NCBI GenBank assembly: GCA_963747425.1
Contig: CAVVFJ010000016.1
Location: 1 to 64,000, forward strand
Length of the DNA stretch: 64,000 bases
Origin: DASUPK01 sp963747425
GTDB taxonomy: Bacteria; Actinomycetota; Thermoleophilia; Solirubrobacterales; 70-9
Direction of reading: 5' to 3'
A model generated the notes under the pieces. It had not been told where the DNA came from. It was given only the letters and a program-made list of their open reading frames with translations, and did not search any database. This document shows, piece by piece, positions 9,398 through 18,538 of the stretch. Positions within the stretch are counted from its first letter, which is position 1. Every line of letters starts with the position of its first letter. The translations under genes were made by a program, and so were the position numbers.

Positions 9398-9997
9398 TCA
9401 GGAAGAGCCATCGCCCCCCGCCACCGTCGCCGCTCGTGCCCGCCGCAGCTCGCCCGGGCCCAGTGCGACCTCGCTCCCCTCTTCCCCGAGCAGCTCGGTG
9501 ATGATCGTCCTCGCCTTCTTCAGCGTCTCCTCCACCGCCGCCTTGCTCTGCTTGTCATGCCCCTGGTCGAGGGCGTACTTCGCCACCGAGAGTCCCTGCA
9601 CGATGTTGTCGTTGATCTCGAGGGCCTGCCGCTCCCTCACCTTCATGTCCTCGAACAGCTGCGCGCCCCGGAGGACGCTGGCATAGCTGCCGCGCAGGGA
9701 GAGGTAGTAGAGCGCGACGGCGGCACCGACGATGTCCCACGCGACCGACGGCCAGTGCCAGGAGGCGCGCAGGTCGAGCGCCTGCTGGTCGTGGATCCCG
9801 AACAACGGGATCAGCATGTGGAACGAATGGGTGCCGTGGTGAACGCCGCAGGTCAGGAAGATCAGCCCGGTGGCAAGGCCGAGCTTGTTGGTGGTCACCT
9901 GGTTGGTCCGAACGAGCCCGCCGATGATGATGTACGCGATCGCCAGATAGGCGATGCCGATCACCGCGTTCGCGGCGGCTGAGATTTCCCAGGTCAT
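9398..9997 (-). CDS. Membrane sensor with degenerate histidine-kinase dimerisation segment
   Basis: 199 residues. ATG at 9997 is preceded by a strong AAGGAGG. Roughly four hydrophobic segments span residues 8-100, with His-rich loops (GVHHGTHSFH). Residues about 118-172 (RERQALEINDNIVQGL onward) resemble the HisKA_3 helices of NarL-type kinases, but the phospho-acceptor position of the usual LHD reads IND, and no ATP-binding domain follows. With a receiver gene directly downstream, this looks like a signalling pair that has lost or replaced kinase activity. Function not assigned. Confidence 0.7.
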   Translation of the reverse strand: MTWEISAAANAVIGIAYLAIAYIIIGGLVRTNQVTTNKLGLATGLIFLTCGVHHGTHSFHMLIPLFGIHDQQALDLRASWHWPSVAWDIVGAAVALYYLSLRGSYASVLRGAQLFEDMKVRERQALEINDNIVQGLSVAKYALDQGHDKQSKAAVEETLKKARTIITELLGEEGSEVALGPGELRRARAATVAGGDGSS

Positions 9998-10118
9998 CCC
10001 CGACCTCCTTCGAGTCGACGCTCCCCAGGCGGATACCCGGATGCGGCGGCATTCTTCCAGAGGCCATCCACCCGGCGCATTGGCAATACACGTGACCCCG
10101 AAACTAGAATCGAAGGGC

Positions 10119-10203
10119 GCGGGCGTGGTGGAATTTGGAAGACACGCTGGCTTTAGGTGCCAGTGCTCGAGAGAGCGTGGGGGTTCGAGTCCCTCCGCCC
10201 GCA
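10119..10203 (+). tRNA. tRNA-Leu(TAG)
   Basis: Class II tRNA with long variable arm. Acceptor GCGGGCG/CGCCCGC, anticodon stem CTGGC/GCCAG with loop TTTAGGT (anticodon TAG), variable arm TGCTCGAGAGAGCG, T-arm GGGTTCGAGTCCC, discriminator A. Upstream of the membrane protein at 10265. Confidence 0.93.
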
Positions 10204-10264
10204 TCGTGTCGCCCGGACGGTTGGGTGTAGCGCACATCCAGTCGAGCCCATAGACTTGCTCGCC

Positions 10265-10882
10265 ATGGAAGCGGGAGCGATCCGCCCTGGATACGAGCTC
10301 TGGCGACCGAACAGGGAGAAACCCGAGGCGAACAGCGCTCGGGCGCTTGTCGTGTTCCTGCTGCTCATCTCGGCTGGAGTCGCGCTCGTGATCACCATCG
10401 GCGGTTGGACCCGTCTCGAGGGCGGGAAGCCCTTCGCCCTCCTTTACGTCGCGCTCTACGTCCTCTTCGCGTTCCTCGTGGCGCGCTGGAATCGAGGCGC
10501 GCTGCCGGTGATCTCGGCGCTGGCGATCATCCTCGCGATCTTCGCCGGGATCGCGGCCCCGGCCTGGTTCGACCGGTCGAAGGACGGCCTGACGGCCCCG
10601 GCTCTTCCGGATGACCTCCTGGGGCTCCTCTGTCTCGTGCTGGTTCCACTGCAGGTGATCCTGATCGCGGTCGCGATGGTCGCCTTCAACCAGGAGTGGC
10701 ATGTCGAGGAAGAACGGCCTATCGGCGACGAGCTCCCACCCGTGGAGCCCCCGAAGGGGCGCGAACCGACAAAGCGGGGACCGACCAAGCAGCGTGGCGC
10801 CGGCCGTCCGACCACGGCGAAGCGCACCGGCGGCGGCGCCAAGCGCCGCACCACGGCCGCCCGCCGGCCTAGAAAAGCCTGA
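10265..10882 (+). CDS. Four-helix membrane protein with basic tail
   Basis: 205 residues, family not recognised. Four strongly hydrophobic segments at about 26-45, 57-75, 80-98 and 118-142, then an acidic-to-basic cytoplasmic tail (from about 150) rich in Lys, Arg, Pro and Thr, with repeated PTKRGPTKQRG-type sequence. ATG at 10265 begins just before the first helix. The 3' end overlaps the convergent SRAP gene by 14 bases. The basic tail could bind nucleic acid or acidic lipid; that is only a guess. Confidence 0.65.
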   Translation: MEAGAIRPGYELWRPNREKPEANSARALVVFLLLISAGVALVITIGGWTRLEGGKPFALLYVALYVLFAFLVARWNRGALPVISALAIILAIFAGIAAPAWFDRSKDGLTAPALPDDLLGLLCLVLVPLQVILIAVAMVAFNQEWHVEEERPIGDELPPVEPPKGREPTKRGPTKQRGAGRPTTAKRTGGGAKRRTTAARRPRKA

Positions 10883-11546
10883 GCGGCGGCTCGATCAGCG
10901 CCGGCCCGTCCTGGCGGACGTCGTTGACCGCGTCCGAGACCTCGGTGACGGCCAGCTCGTCGGTCGGCACCAGCAGCTCTCGAAGCCGGTCCGCACCGGT
11001 CCCCGGATCGAGCCAGTCCGACTCCCCGCTCTGCTCGAGGATGACCGGCATGCGGTCGTGAATCGGCGCCACGATCTCCCCCGGCTCGCAGGTGACGATC
11101 GCGCAGGAGTGGACCTCTGAGCCGTCCGCCCGCTCAGCGCTCGCCCAGAGCCCTGCGAACCCGAAGGGCTCGCGGGAGGGCCGGGTGATCCAGACCGGCT
11201 TCTTGCCCGTCTCCTCGGCGCGCCATTCGTAGAAGCCGTCGGCCACGATCAGGCAGCGGTGGGTCAGGAATGCGTCGCGAAACGCCGGCGCCCCGGCGAC
11301 GGTCTCGGCGCGGGCGTTGATCAGGAGCCGGTCGAACGTGTCGGGATCGGAGTGGTGCGGGATCAACCCCCAGCGCAGGATCCCCGGCTCTCGCTCGCCG
11401 GCGCGATTGAGCCTGACAGCGAGGACCGGGTCGGTCGGCGCGACGTTGTAGCGAGGCTTCTGATCGATCTCGACCGACTCCGTCAGCCCGAAGCGAAACC
11501 GCAACAGCCGGGGATCGGGATCGGTGAGCGTGTACCGCCCGCACAT
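10869..11546 (-). CDS. SRAP-domain protein (HMCES/YedK family)
   Basis: Abasic-site shield protein that cross-links to AP sites in single-stranded DNA. Start is fixed by the invariant Met-Cys: MCGRYTLTD puts the catalytic Cys at position 2 after Met removal. Other active-site features are RYNVAPTDPV, ADGFYEWR (Glu) and PIHDRMPVIL (His). Length 225 residues is normal. The upstream neighbour on the same strand ends 11 bases before, so the two could be cotranscribed. Confidence 0.92.
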   Translation of the reverse strand: MCGRYTLTDPDPRLLRFRFGLTESVEIDQKPRYNVAPTDPVLAVRLNRAGEREPGILRWGLIPHHSDPDTFDRLLINARAETVAGAPAFRDAFLTHRCLIVADGFYEWRAEETGKKPVWITRPSREPFGFAGLWASAERADGSEVHSCAIVTCEPGEIVAPIHDRMPVILEQSGESDWLDPGTGADRLRELLVPTDELAVTEVSDAVNDVRQDGPALIEPPLRLF

Positions 11547-11556
11547 GCGTTGAAGG

Positions 11557-12504
11557 CTAAGCGGCGTGGCGGCCGGCGGCCAGCCGGGCGGCAACGTTGA
11601 CGAGTATCTCGATCACCTCGGCAGTCTCGAATCGCACCTGCGCATGAGTGAAGCGGAGCGTTGTCAGCCCCGTCGCCGTGTGGATCTGGTCGCGCCGGCG
11701 ATCCCGCGCCTGCTGCGAGGGGGTGCGGTGATATCGGAGGCCGTCGGTCTCGACGACGAGGCCGAGATCCCGCCAGAGGAAGTCGACCAGGAAGCCGTTC
11801 ACGAACTGTCGCGTCTCGGGCCGGGGAAGATGTGTTGAACGGACCGCGGCGAGGAATCTTCGCTCGAGCTCGGAGTCGGTGAGGCGGAAGGTGCGGCGGT
11901 CGAGAAGCCGACGTATTTCCGGGACGCCGCGCTGACCCGCCATCTCGTCGAGGGCCGAGCGCAGCGACTCCGGGCCAACCAGATCCAGCTTGTCGGCCTC
12001 GTTGATCGCGGCTTCGAGCTCACGCTGCGAGAGACGGGTCGCCAGGTCCACGAGCGTCCGGACCGCACTGGTCAAGGGGATCCGATGACGCAGACACGAG
12101 TCCTCCGCGCGAAGGACACGGCGGCGATGAACGCGGAAATCCCGAGTACGCGGCTTTCGCTCGATCGGGACCGAGACCTCGATCTGGCCACCTCGCGGCC
12201 GCCGGATGCCCCACAGCTCCGCGGCACTCTGATGGCTGAGCAGGGCGTCCCGTCCGCAGGCGAGCACCGCCGCTGCCCAAAGGCCGAGCTGACTCACGTC
12301 CGGAGTGCCGACAGCAAAAACCCCGCAATGAAGGCGATGCAGGCGGCCGGCACGAAGCCGGTGGGAGATCCCGCTCCGGGTCAGGCCGAGCTCGACGAGC
12401 TGGGAGCGGGTGACAACCCCATGCTGGCTTCTGGCGAGCGTCCAAACGGAGCGCCCGAGCGCTTTGTGGTCGCTTGGCTCGCCATAGCGGGCAAGAGGGA
12501 CCAC
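11557..12504 (-). CDS. AbiEi-like N-terminal domain plus DUF559 nuclease-like domain
   Basis: 315 residues. Residues about 15-60 (LARSQHGVVTRSQLVELG) form the winged-helix found at the start of type IV AbiEi antitoxins. The C-terminal third has the DUF559/Vsr-like pattern: VNGFLVDFLWRDLGLVVETD, then RRRDQ and LTTLRFTHAQV. A DUF559 fold is related to very-short-patch-repair endonucleases. No AbiEii nucleotidyltransferase toxin is adjacent, so an antitoxin role is doubtful. GTG at 12504 chosen because longer starts run into the tRNA-Leu gene. Confidence 0.8.
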   Translation of the reverse strand: MVPLARYGEPSDHKALGRSVWTLARSQHGVVTRSQLVELGLTRSGISHRLRAGRLHRLHCGVFAVGTPDVSQLGLWAAAVLACGRDALLSHQSAAELWGIRRPRGGQIEVSVPIERKPRTRDFRVHRRRVLRAEDSCLRHRIPLTSAVRTLVDLATRLSQRELEAAINEADKLDLVGPESLRSALDEMAGQRGVPEIRRLLDRRTFRLTDSELERRFLAAVRSTHLPRPETRQFVNGFLVDFLWRDLGLVVETDGLRYHRTPSQQARDRRRDQIHTATGLTTLRFTHAQVRFETAEVIEILVNVAARLAAGRHAA

Positions 12505-12551
12505 AACCCCTGATTCGCCCCCCTTCCCCAGCCGCTTTTCCGTTTGACCGA

Positions 12552-12633
12552 TGCCGGAGGTGGGATTCGAACCCACACGCCCTGCGGGCACGGCATTTTG
12601 AGTGCCGCGCGTCTGCCGTTCCTCCACTCCGGC
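12552..12633 (-). tRNA. tRNA-Leu(CAA)
   Basis: Class II tRNA on the minus strand. Acceptor GCCGGAG/CTCCGGC, anticodon stem CGGCA/TGCCG with loop CTCAAAA (anticodon CAA), variable arm TGCCCGCAGGGCG, T-arm GTGGGTTCGAATCCCAC, discriminator A. Confidence 0.93.
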
Positions 12634-12696
12634 CTATGCGAGGACCAAAGATAGCCCGGCCCCCGGAACCGAGCTGAACGCGATAATCCGCCGCCG

Positions 12697-13947
12697 GTGG
12701 ACTCCGCGGGCCGAACCGAGCTGATTCGCGAGCTCTGCTCCTTCGAGGGGCGGGGCCCCGGGACCGACTCCGAGCGGCGCGCCGCCAACATGCTCGCCGG
12801 TCGCCTTCGCGCCAGCGGCCGCCGCGCTCAGATCGAGCCCTTCTTCGCCCATCCCCAGTACGCGATCGTCCACCTGATCCACGCCGCGATGGGCGTCGCC
12901 GGCAGCATCATCGCGACCGTGCAGCCGGCCGTCGGCTTCTCCCTCGTCCTGCTCGCGGCCGTCTCGACCTACCTCGACCTCAACACGCGCCTCTACCTGG
13001 TGCGCTCGCTGCTCTTCCGCCGCGTCTCCCAGAACGTCGTCTCCCCCGGCGACCGCCCCGAGGCCCCCGCCCGCCTCGTCCTGGTGGCCCACTACGACGC
13101 CGCGCGAACCGGCTACATCTTCTCGAGAGCCTCGAATCGAATCCGGAAGCTGCCCGAGCGGACCCGCCTCGGCCTCGGCCCCTTCCGCCTCTTCTTCTGG
13201 CTCGGCCTGGCTCCACTGCTGCCGATCCTGGGCGCGCGCATGGCCGGCCTCGACGCAACCTGGCTCAGCGCACTGCAGGCGATCCCCACGATCGTCCTGA
13301 TCGTCGCCGGCTTCCTGCTCGCCGACATCGCCCTCTCCGACATCGTGCCGGGGGCCTACGACAACGCCTCGGGCGTGGCCGCGGTCGTCTCGGCGGCGGA
13401 CGAGCTGGCCGCCAACCCGCCCGACAACCTCGACGTCTGGGTGGTGCTGGCCGGCTCCGAGGAGTCCTTCTGCGAGGGCAGCAGGGCCTTCGTCCGCGGC
13501 CGCCGCAAGGAGTTCGACCGCGCCGCGACGACCTTCGTGAATGTCGATTCGGTCTCGTCCGGCCAGGTCGCCTACGAGATCAGCCAGGGCCCGGTGATCA
13601 GCCTTCCCCACGACGCCCAGCTGATCGAGCTCTGCGAGGCCCTCGCCGCCTCGGGCGCCGTCGAAGGGGGCGCTCGGCCGATCCGCCACCCCCTCCTCGA
13701 CGACGCCCTGCCGGCGCGCGTCCGGCGCCTGCGCGCGATCACCCTCCGCACCACCGATCCGAACGGCAACCTGGCGCCCTGGTACCACACGCACGAGGAC
13801 ACGCCTGAGCGCGTGGACTCGAATGCCCTGACCGAGGCGACCGACTTCGTCGTCGCCCTCGCTCGCCTGATCGACCGGGACGCCGGCCGCCGCGCCTCAG
13901 CCGGTCATGCCACCGAGCCGCCGGCCGCCACCGCCGGGCGCGTGTAA
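12697..13947 (+). CDS. M28-family zinc aminopeptidase-like membrane protein
   Basis: 416 residues, GTG start. M28 metal-binding blocks are present in order: VLVAHYDA at about 128-135, GAYDNASGVAAVV at about 220-232 and GSEESFCEG near 253; a late HTHEDTPERVD supplies the final His. Two hydrophobic regions (about 55-90 and 165-215) are inserted around the catalytic domain, indicating membrane association, unlike classical secreted aminopeptidases. Substrate unknown. The 3' end overlaps the longest reading of the next gene by 41 bases. Confidence 0.82.
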   Translation: MDSAGRTELIRELCSFEGRGPGTDSERRAANMLAGRLRASGRRAQIEPFFAHPQYAIVHLIHAAMGVAGSIIATVQPAVGFSLVLLAAVSTYLDLNTRLYLVRSLLFRRVSQNVVSPGDRPEAPARLVLVAHYDAARTGYIFSRASNRIRKLPERTRLGLGPFRLFFWLGLAPLLPILGARMAGLDATWLSALQAIPTIVLIVAGFLLADIALSDIVPGAYDNASGVAAVVSAADELAANPPDNLDVWVVLAGSEESFCEGSRAFVRGRRKEFDRAATTFVNVDSVSSGQVAYEISQGPVISLPHDAQLIELCEALAASGAVEGGARPIRHPLLDDALPARVRRLRAITLRTTDPNGNLAPWYHTHEDTPERVDSNALTEATDFVVALARLIDRDAGRRASAGHATEPPAATAGRV

Positions 13948-15952
13948 GAGTTCGGTCCGTGGAGGAGAGCACGCGACGGAGATCCTCTGGGCGCCCACGC
14001 CCGAAATGGTCGAGCGATCCCAGCTGACCCGCTACCTGCGCTGGCTCGCCGAGAACCGCGACCTCCACTTCGAGGACTATCACGCACTCTGGAGATGGTC
14101 GGTGACCGAGATCGAGGAGTTCTGGGGCACCCTCTGGGAGTACTTCGAGGTCATCTCGGACCCGCCGTACGAGCAGGTCCTCTCTGAGCGCGTCATGCCC
14201 GGGTCCCGCTGGTTCGAGGGCGCCCGGCTCAACTACGCGGAGCACATCTTCCGCGGCAAGGACGAGCACGAGGTCGCCGTGGTCTACGCGTCGGAGCTGC
14301 GCGAGCTGAGCGAGCTGCGCTGGGGCGAGCTCTCAGAGCAGGTCGGCGCCGTGCGGGAGGGCCTGCGCGCCTTCGGCGTGTCCCAGGGCGACCGAGTCGT
14401 CGCCTACCTCCCGAATGGCCCCGAGGCGCTGATCGCCTTCCTCGCCGCCGCCAGCCTGGGCGCGGTCTGGTCGAGCTGCTCACCCGACTTCGGGCCGGGA
14501 AGCATCGTCGATCGCTTCGCGCAGATCGAGCCGAAGGTGATGTTCACCGTCGACGGATACCGCTACGGCGGCAAGGACTTCGACCGGCTCGACGTCGTCG
14601 CGGAGGTCGCCGCGCAGATTCCCAGCCTGCAGCGGGTGGTGGTCGTGCCCTACCTGAGCGCCTCGCCCGAGCTCTCCCGGCTGGAGGAGCGCCCAAAGGT
14701 TGCGACGCCGATGACGTGGGGGCAGCTGCTGGAGCTCGGCTCCGGCGCCGAGCTGGCCTTCGAGCGCGTCCCCTTCGATCACCCCCTCTGGGTCCTCTAC
14801 TCCTCGGGCACCACGGGCCTGCCCAAGGCGATCGTCCAGGGGCACGGCGGCATCCTGCTCGAGCAGCTCAAGAAAGGCTATCTCCACCTCGACGCCCAGA
14901 CCGGCGATCGCTTCTTCTGGTTCACCACGACCGGCTGGATGATGTGGAACTTCCTGATCGGCGTGCTGCTCACGCCCGCCTCGATCGTCCTCTACGACGG
15001 CAACCCCGGCCATCCCGACATGGGGGTGCTGTGGGATCTGGCCGAGCGCACCGGCATGACCTGCTTCGGGACCAGCGCCGCGTACATCGCGGCCTGCATG
15101 AATGACGGAGTCGAACCGAGCAAGGGCCGCGACCTCTCCCGGCTTCGCTCCGTCGGCTCCACCGGCTCCCCCCTCTCCCCCGAGGGATTCGACTGGGTCT
15201 ACGAGCACGTCGGGAAGGACACCTGGCTGTTCTCGACGAGCGGCGGCACCGACCTCTGCACCGCCTTCGTCTGTGGCGTGCCCATCCTGCCCGTCTACAA
15301 GGGCGAGCTCCAGGGGCGCGCGCTGGGCGCCAAGGTCGAGTCCTTCGACGAGGAGGGCAACTCGGTCATCGATCAGGTCGGGGAGCTGGTCATCACCGAG
15401 CCGATGCCGTCGATGCCGGTCTTCCTCTGGGGCGACGAGGACGGCTCCCGCTACCGCGGCAGCTACTTCGAGATGTACCCGGGGATCTGGCGCCACGGCG
15501 ATTGGATCGAGATCACCTCCCGCGGCACGGCGATCATCTACGGGCGCTCGGACTCGACCATCAACCGGGGCGGCATCCGAATGGGGACCAGCGAGATCTA
15601 TCGAGCCGTGGCGGACGTGCCCGACGTGATGGACTCGCTCGTGGTCGACGTCGCCAGGCCGGGCTCCGAGGGATGGATGCCGCTCTTCGTGGTGCTCCGC
15701 GACGGAGCTGAGCTGACAGACGAGCTGAAGGGCGAGATCAAGAGGCGAATCCGAGAGCAGTGCTCGCCCCGCCATGTTCCGAACGAGGTCTTCCAGATCT
15801 CCGAGGTGCCGCGCACGCTGAGCGGCAAGGTGCTGGAGGTCCCGGTCAAGAGGATCCTGATGGGCGAGCCGCCCGAGCGGGCCGCGAGCCGTGACTCTCT
15901 CGCCAACCCGGCCTCGCTCGACTACTTCACCGAGCTCGCAGCCACCCTCTGA
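13907..15952 (+). CDS. acsA: Acetoacetyl-CoA synthetase
   Basis: ATP-dependent activation of acetoacetate to acetoacetyl-CoA. ANL-superfamily core: phosphate-loop VLYSSGTTGLPKAIVQ near 297, FFWFTTTGWMMWNFLIG, STSGGTDLCTAFVCG, and YGRSDSTINRGGIRMGTSE; the C-terminal acylation Lys lies in PRTLSGKVLEVPVKR. EILWAPTPEMVERSQLT is the family N-terminus. The only start codon upstream in frame is ATG 13907, inside the M28 gene; an ATG at 14006 would remove conserved sequence, so a missing base near 13965 is possible. Links ketone bodies or HMG-CoA lyase product to the 3-hydroxybutyryl-CoA route. Confidence 0.9.
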   Translation: MPPSRRPPPPGACKSSVRGGEHATEILWAPTPEMVERSQLTRYLRWLAENRDLHFEDYHALWRWSVTEIEEFWGTLWEYFEVISDPPYEQVLSERVMPGSRWFEGARLNYAEHIFRGKDEHEVAVVYASELRELSELRWGELSEQVGAVREGLRAFGVSQGDRVVAYLPNGPEALIAFLAAASLGAVWSSCSPDFGPGSIVDRFAQIEPKVMFTVDGYRYGGKDFDRLDVVAEVAAQIPSLQRVVVVPYLSASPELSRLEERPKVATPMTWGQLLELGSGAELAFERVPFDHPLWVLYSSGTTGLPKAIVQGHGGILLEQLKKGYLHLDAQTGDRFFWFTTTGWMMWNFLIGVLLTPASIVLYDGNPGHPDMGVLWDLAERTGMTCFGTSAAYIAACMNDGVEPSKGRDLSRLRSVGSTGSPLSPEGFDWVYEHVGKDTWLFSTSGGTDLCTAFVCGVPILPVYKGELQGRALGAKVESFDEEGNSVIDQVGELVITEPMPSMPVFLWGDEDGSRYRGSYFEMYPGIWRHGDWIEITSRGTAIIYGRSDSTINRGGIRMGTSEIYRAVADVPDVMDSLVVDVARPGSEGWMPLFVVLRDGAELTDELKGEIKRRIREQCSPRHVPNEVFQISEVPRTLSGKVLEVPVKRILMGEPPERAASRDSLANPASLDYFTELAATL

Positions 15953-15985
15953 GCGCCGCTGATCCGGTCTCGCTGCGCGGCCGTA

Positions 15986-17014
15986 GTGAGTTGCGACGTG
16001 ATCGCCGCCGACATCCCATCCCGCGAGAGCTGGAGGCAGGAGCTCGCCCCCTATCTGGAGGTGGACCGGCGGCGCAGCCTCGGGCAGATCGCAAGCGTCG
16101 TCCTGCCGTATCTGGGCGTCTGGGTCCTCGCCGCACTGGTCGTGCCGAGCGCCCCGGTCGCCATCGCCCTCGGGCTGGTCGCCACGATCTTCCTCACCCG
16201 CATGTACTCGCTCTTCCACGACCTCACGCACAACTCGATGTTCGATTCCCGGCGGGCGAACAGCCGCTGGGGCCACGCGCTCGGCTTCCTGCTGTTCACC
16301 CCGTACCGGTGGTGGCAGCGGCAGCACCGCGTGCATCACGCCCACACCGGCGACCTGGACCACCGCGGCGTGGGCGAGATCAACACGATGACCGTCGCCG
16401 AGTACGAGAGCGCCTCCCGGCCCCGGCGGCTGGGATACCGCCTCTACCGCAACCCACTGCTGATGCTGCTCGTGGGGCCCAGCCTCGTGTTCCTGTTCGA
16501 GCGTCGCTTTCCGCAGCGGGGCATGACCCGCCGGATCCTGGCGAGCGTCGTGGCGACGAACCTCGCGCTCGTGGCCTGGGTCCTCGGCTGGAGCGCCGTC
16601 GTGGGCTGGCAGACCTTCCTGCTGATCCAGGGCACCACCCTCATCGCCGGCGGTGCCATCGCCGCCTGGATGCTCTACATCCAGCACCAGTACGAGGACA
16701 CCTACTACCAGGCCCCCGGAACCTGGAAGTTCGAGCTCGCGGCCCTGCAGGGCAGCTCGTACCTGCGGCTGGCGCGCCCGCTCGCCTGGGCCGTCGGCAA
16801 CGCAAACTTCCACCACGTGCACCATCTGAGCGCGAAGATCCCGAACTATCGGCTGCGCGCGGCGCACGAATCGCACCCGATGTTCCGCCGCACCCCTGTC
16901 GTCACGCTGCGCAGCAGCATCGAGACCTTCCGGCTCAAGCTCTGGGACACCGAGAGCGAGTCACTTGTTGACGCCTGGCCTACCGGAAACGAAGAGTCTA
17001 TGCAGTCGGGCTAG
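15986..17014 (+). CDS. Membrane fatty acid desaturase
   Basis: Di-iron acyl desaturase of the omega-6/DesA-like class, 342 residues with four or more membrane segments. Histidine boxes: HDLTH at about 79, HRVHHAHTGD at about 114 and NANFHHVHHL at about 274. GTG start 33 bases after the synthetase stop, so it may share a transcript. Regiospecificity cannot be read from sequence. The stop overlaps the convergent carboxylase stop by 4 bases (CTAG). Confidence 0.88.
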   Translation: MSCDVIAADIPSRESWRQELAPYLEVDRRRSLGQIASVVLPYLGVWVLAALVVPSAPVAIALGLVATIFLTRMYSLFHDLTHNSMFDSRRANSRWGHALGFLLFTPYRWWQRQHRVHHAHTGDLDHRGVGEINTMTVAEYESASRPRRLGYRLYRNPLLMLLVGPSLVFLFERRFPQRGMTRRILASVVATNLALVAWVLGWSAVVGWQTFLLIQGTTLIAGGAIAAWMLYIQHQYEDTYYQAPGTWKFELAALQGSSYLRLARPLAWAVGNANFHHVHHLSAKIPNYRLRAAHESHPMFRRTPVVTLRSSIETFRLKLWDTESESLVDAWPTGNEESMQSG

Positions 17015-18531
17015 GCGGGCGTCACTGGATTGCGCCGGGCGGCGAAGCTGCGGTCCTTGCCGGCGGCGAGCGCAAAGCGGCGCACGAGCTCGGCCCGCAG
17101 CTGGTCCGGGTCGATCACAGCATCGACAACGAGCTCGGAGGCGAGATGAAGAATGTCTATGTCCTCGGCGTATTCCTCGCGCTTCTCATTGACGAAGCGC
17201 TCCCGCTCCTCAGGATCCTCGATCTCCTGGATCTGGTTGAAGAACACCGCATTGATGGCCGCTTCCGGGCCCATGACGGCGATCTGTGCCTGCGGGAAGG
17301 CCAGGCATGAGTCCGGCTCGAAGGCCGGCCCCGCCATCGCGTAGAGACCGGCGCCATAGGCCTTGCGGACGATCACCGAGAGCTTGGGGACGGTCGCCTC
17401 GGAGACCGCGCTGATCATCTTTGCCCCGTGGCGAATGATCCCCTGGCGCTCGACGTCCTTCCCGATCATGAAGCCGGGCACGTCGGCGAGGAAGAGGAGC
17501 GGGACGTTGAAGGCGTTGCAGGTCATGATGAACCGAGCCGCCTTGTCGGCGGAGTCGACGAAGAGCACGCCGCCCTTCACCTTCGGCTGGTTCGCGACGA
17601 TCCCGATCGCCCGGCCGTCGAGCCTCGCGTAGCCGACGACGACCTCCTTCGCCCAGCGGTCGTGCACCTCGAGGAATGAGCCGGCGTCGACGATCGCCCG
17701 GATCAGATCCTTGACGTCGAAGGGATCCTTCTCATTGGCGGGGACGATCTCGGAGACGCTCGGAGTTCGCTCGGGGTCGGCCGGGGCGGCAGCCGGCGGG
17801 TCCTCGCGCCAGTTCGCCGGCATGTAGGAGAGGTACCGGCCCGCGAGGTCGATCGCGTCCTCGTCCGAAGCGGCCAGGAAGTGGCCGCATCCGGAGACGG
17901 AGGTGTGCATCCGAGCGCCACCCATCTCCTCGAGGGTGACCTTCTCGCCGATCACCATCTCCGCCATGCGGGGCGAGCCGAGATACATCGAGGCGTTGCC
18001 GTCTCGCATGATCACGACGTCGCAGAAGGCAGGTATGTAGGCGCCGCCGGCGGCGCTCGGGCCGAACAGAAGGCATATCTGCGGCACCTGCCCGGAGAGC
18101 CGCACCTGGGTGTGGAAGATGTGGCCGGCCCCGCGGCGGCCCGGGAACATCCGCACCTGGTCGGTGATCCGCGCGCCCGCCGAATCCACCAGGTACACGA
18201 TCGGGACCTGATGGGCGAGTGCTCGCTCCTGGATCCGAAGGATCTTCTCGACGGTCTTCGGTCCCCAGGAACCGGCCTTCACCGCCGGATCGTTGGCCAT
18301 CAGCGCGATCGGCCGTCCGCCGACCGTCCCCATTCCCGTGACCACGCCGTCGGCACCAAGCCCTTCCTGCTCCCAGTTGGCGAGCAGTCCTTCCTCGGCG
18401 AGCGAATGCGGGTCGAGCAGCCTCGCGACCCGCTCGCGAACCGGCAGCTTCTGCTGCTCCGCGACCTTCTTGCGATGCCGCTCCGGGCCGCCCTCCAGCG
18501 CAGCGTCGAGGGCCGAACTGACGTCGCTCAC
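17011..18531 (-). CDS. Acyl-CoA carboxylase, carboxyltransferase (beta) subunit
   Basis: 506 residues, both halves of the crotonase-fold carboxyltransferase. N-terminal half has LVDSAGARITDQVRMFPGR and FGPSAAGGAYIPAFCD (oxyanion hole); C-terminal half has RLDGRAIGIVANQPKVKGG, FLADVPGFMIGKDVERQGI and RKAYGAGLYAMAG. It carboxylates short or branched acyl-CoA such as propionyl- or methylcrotonyl-CoA; substrate is not certain. No biotinylated alpha subunit is in the window. 7 bases downstream of the DivIVA gene on the same strand. Fits propionyl-CoA disposal from the Mcl reaction or leucine breakdown. Confidence 0.9.
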   Translation of the reverse strand: MSDVSSALDAALEGGPERHRKKVAEQQKLPVRERVARLLDPHSLAEEGLLANWEQEGLGADGVVTGMGTVGGRPIALMANDPAVKAGSWGPKTVEKILRIQERALAHQVPIVYLVDSAGARITDQVRMFPGRRGAGHIFHTQVRLSGQVPQICLLFGPSAAGGAYIPAFCDVVIMRDGNASMYLGSPRMAEMVIGEKVTLEEMGGARMHTSVSGCGHFLAASDEDAIDLAGRYLSYMPANWREDPPAAAPADPERTPSVSEIVPANEKDPFDVKDLIRAIVDAGSFLEVHDRWAKEVVVGYARLDGRAIGIVANQPKVKGGVLFVDSADKAARFIMTCNAFNVPLLFLADVPGFMIGKDVERQGIIRHGAKMISAVSEATVPKLSVIVRKAYGAGLYAMAGPAFEPDSCLAFPQAQIAVMGPEAAINAVFFNQIQEIEDPEERERFVNEKREEYAEDIDILHLASELVVDAVIDPDQLRAELVRRFALAAGKDRSFAARRNPVTPA

Positions 18532-18538
18532 ATCCGCC

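Noticed and set aside
14480..16876. Minus-strand open frame of about 798 codons
   Set aside because: Antisense shadow of acetoacetyl-CoA synthetase and the desaturase, both with intact motifs on the plus strand.
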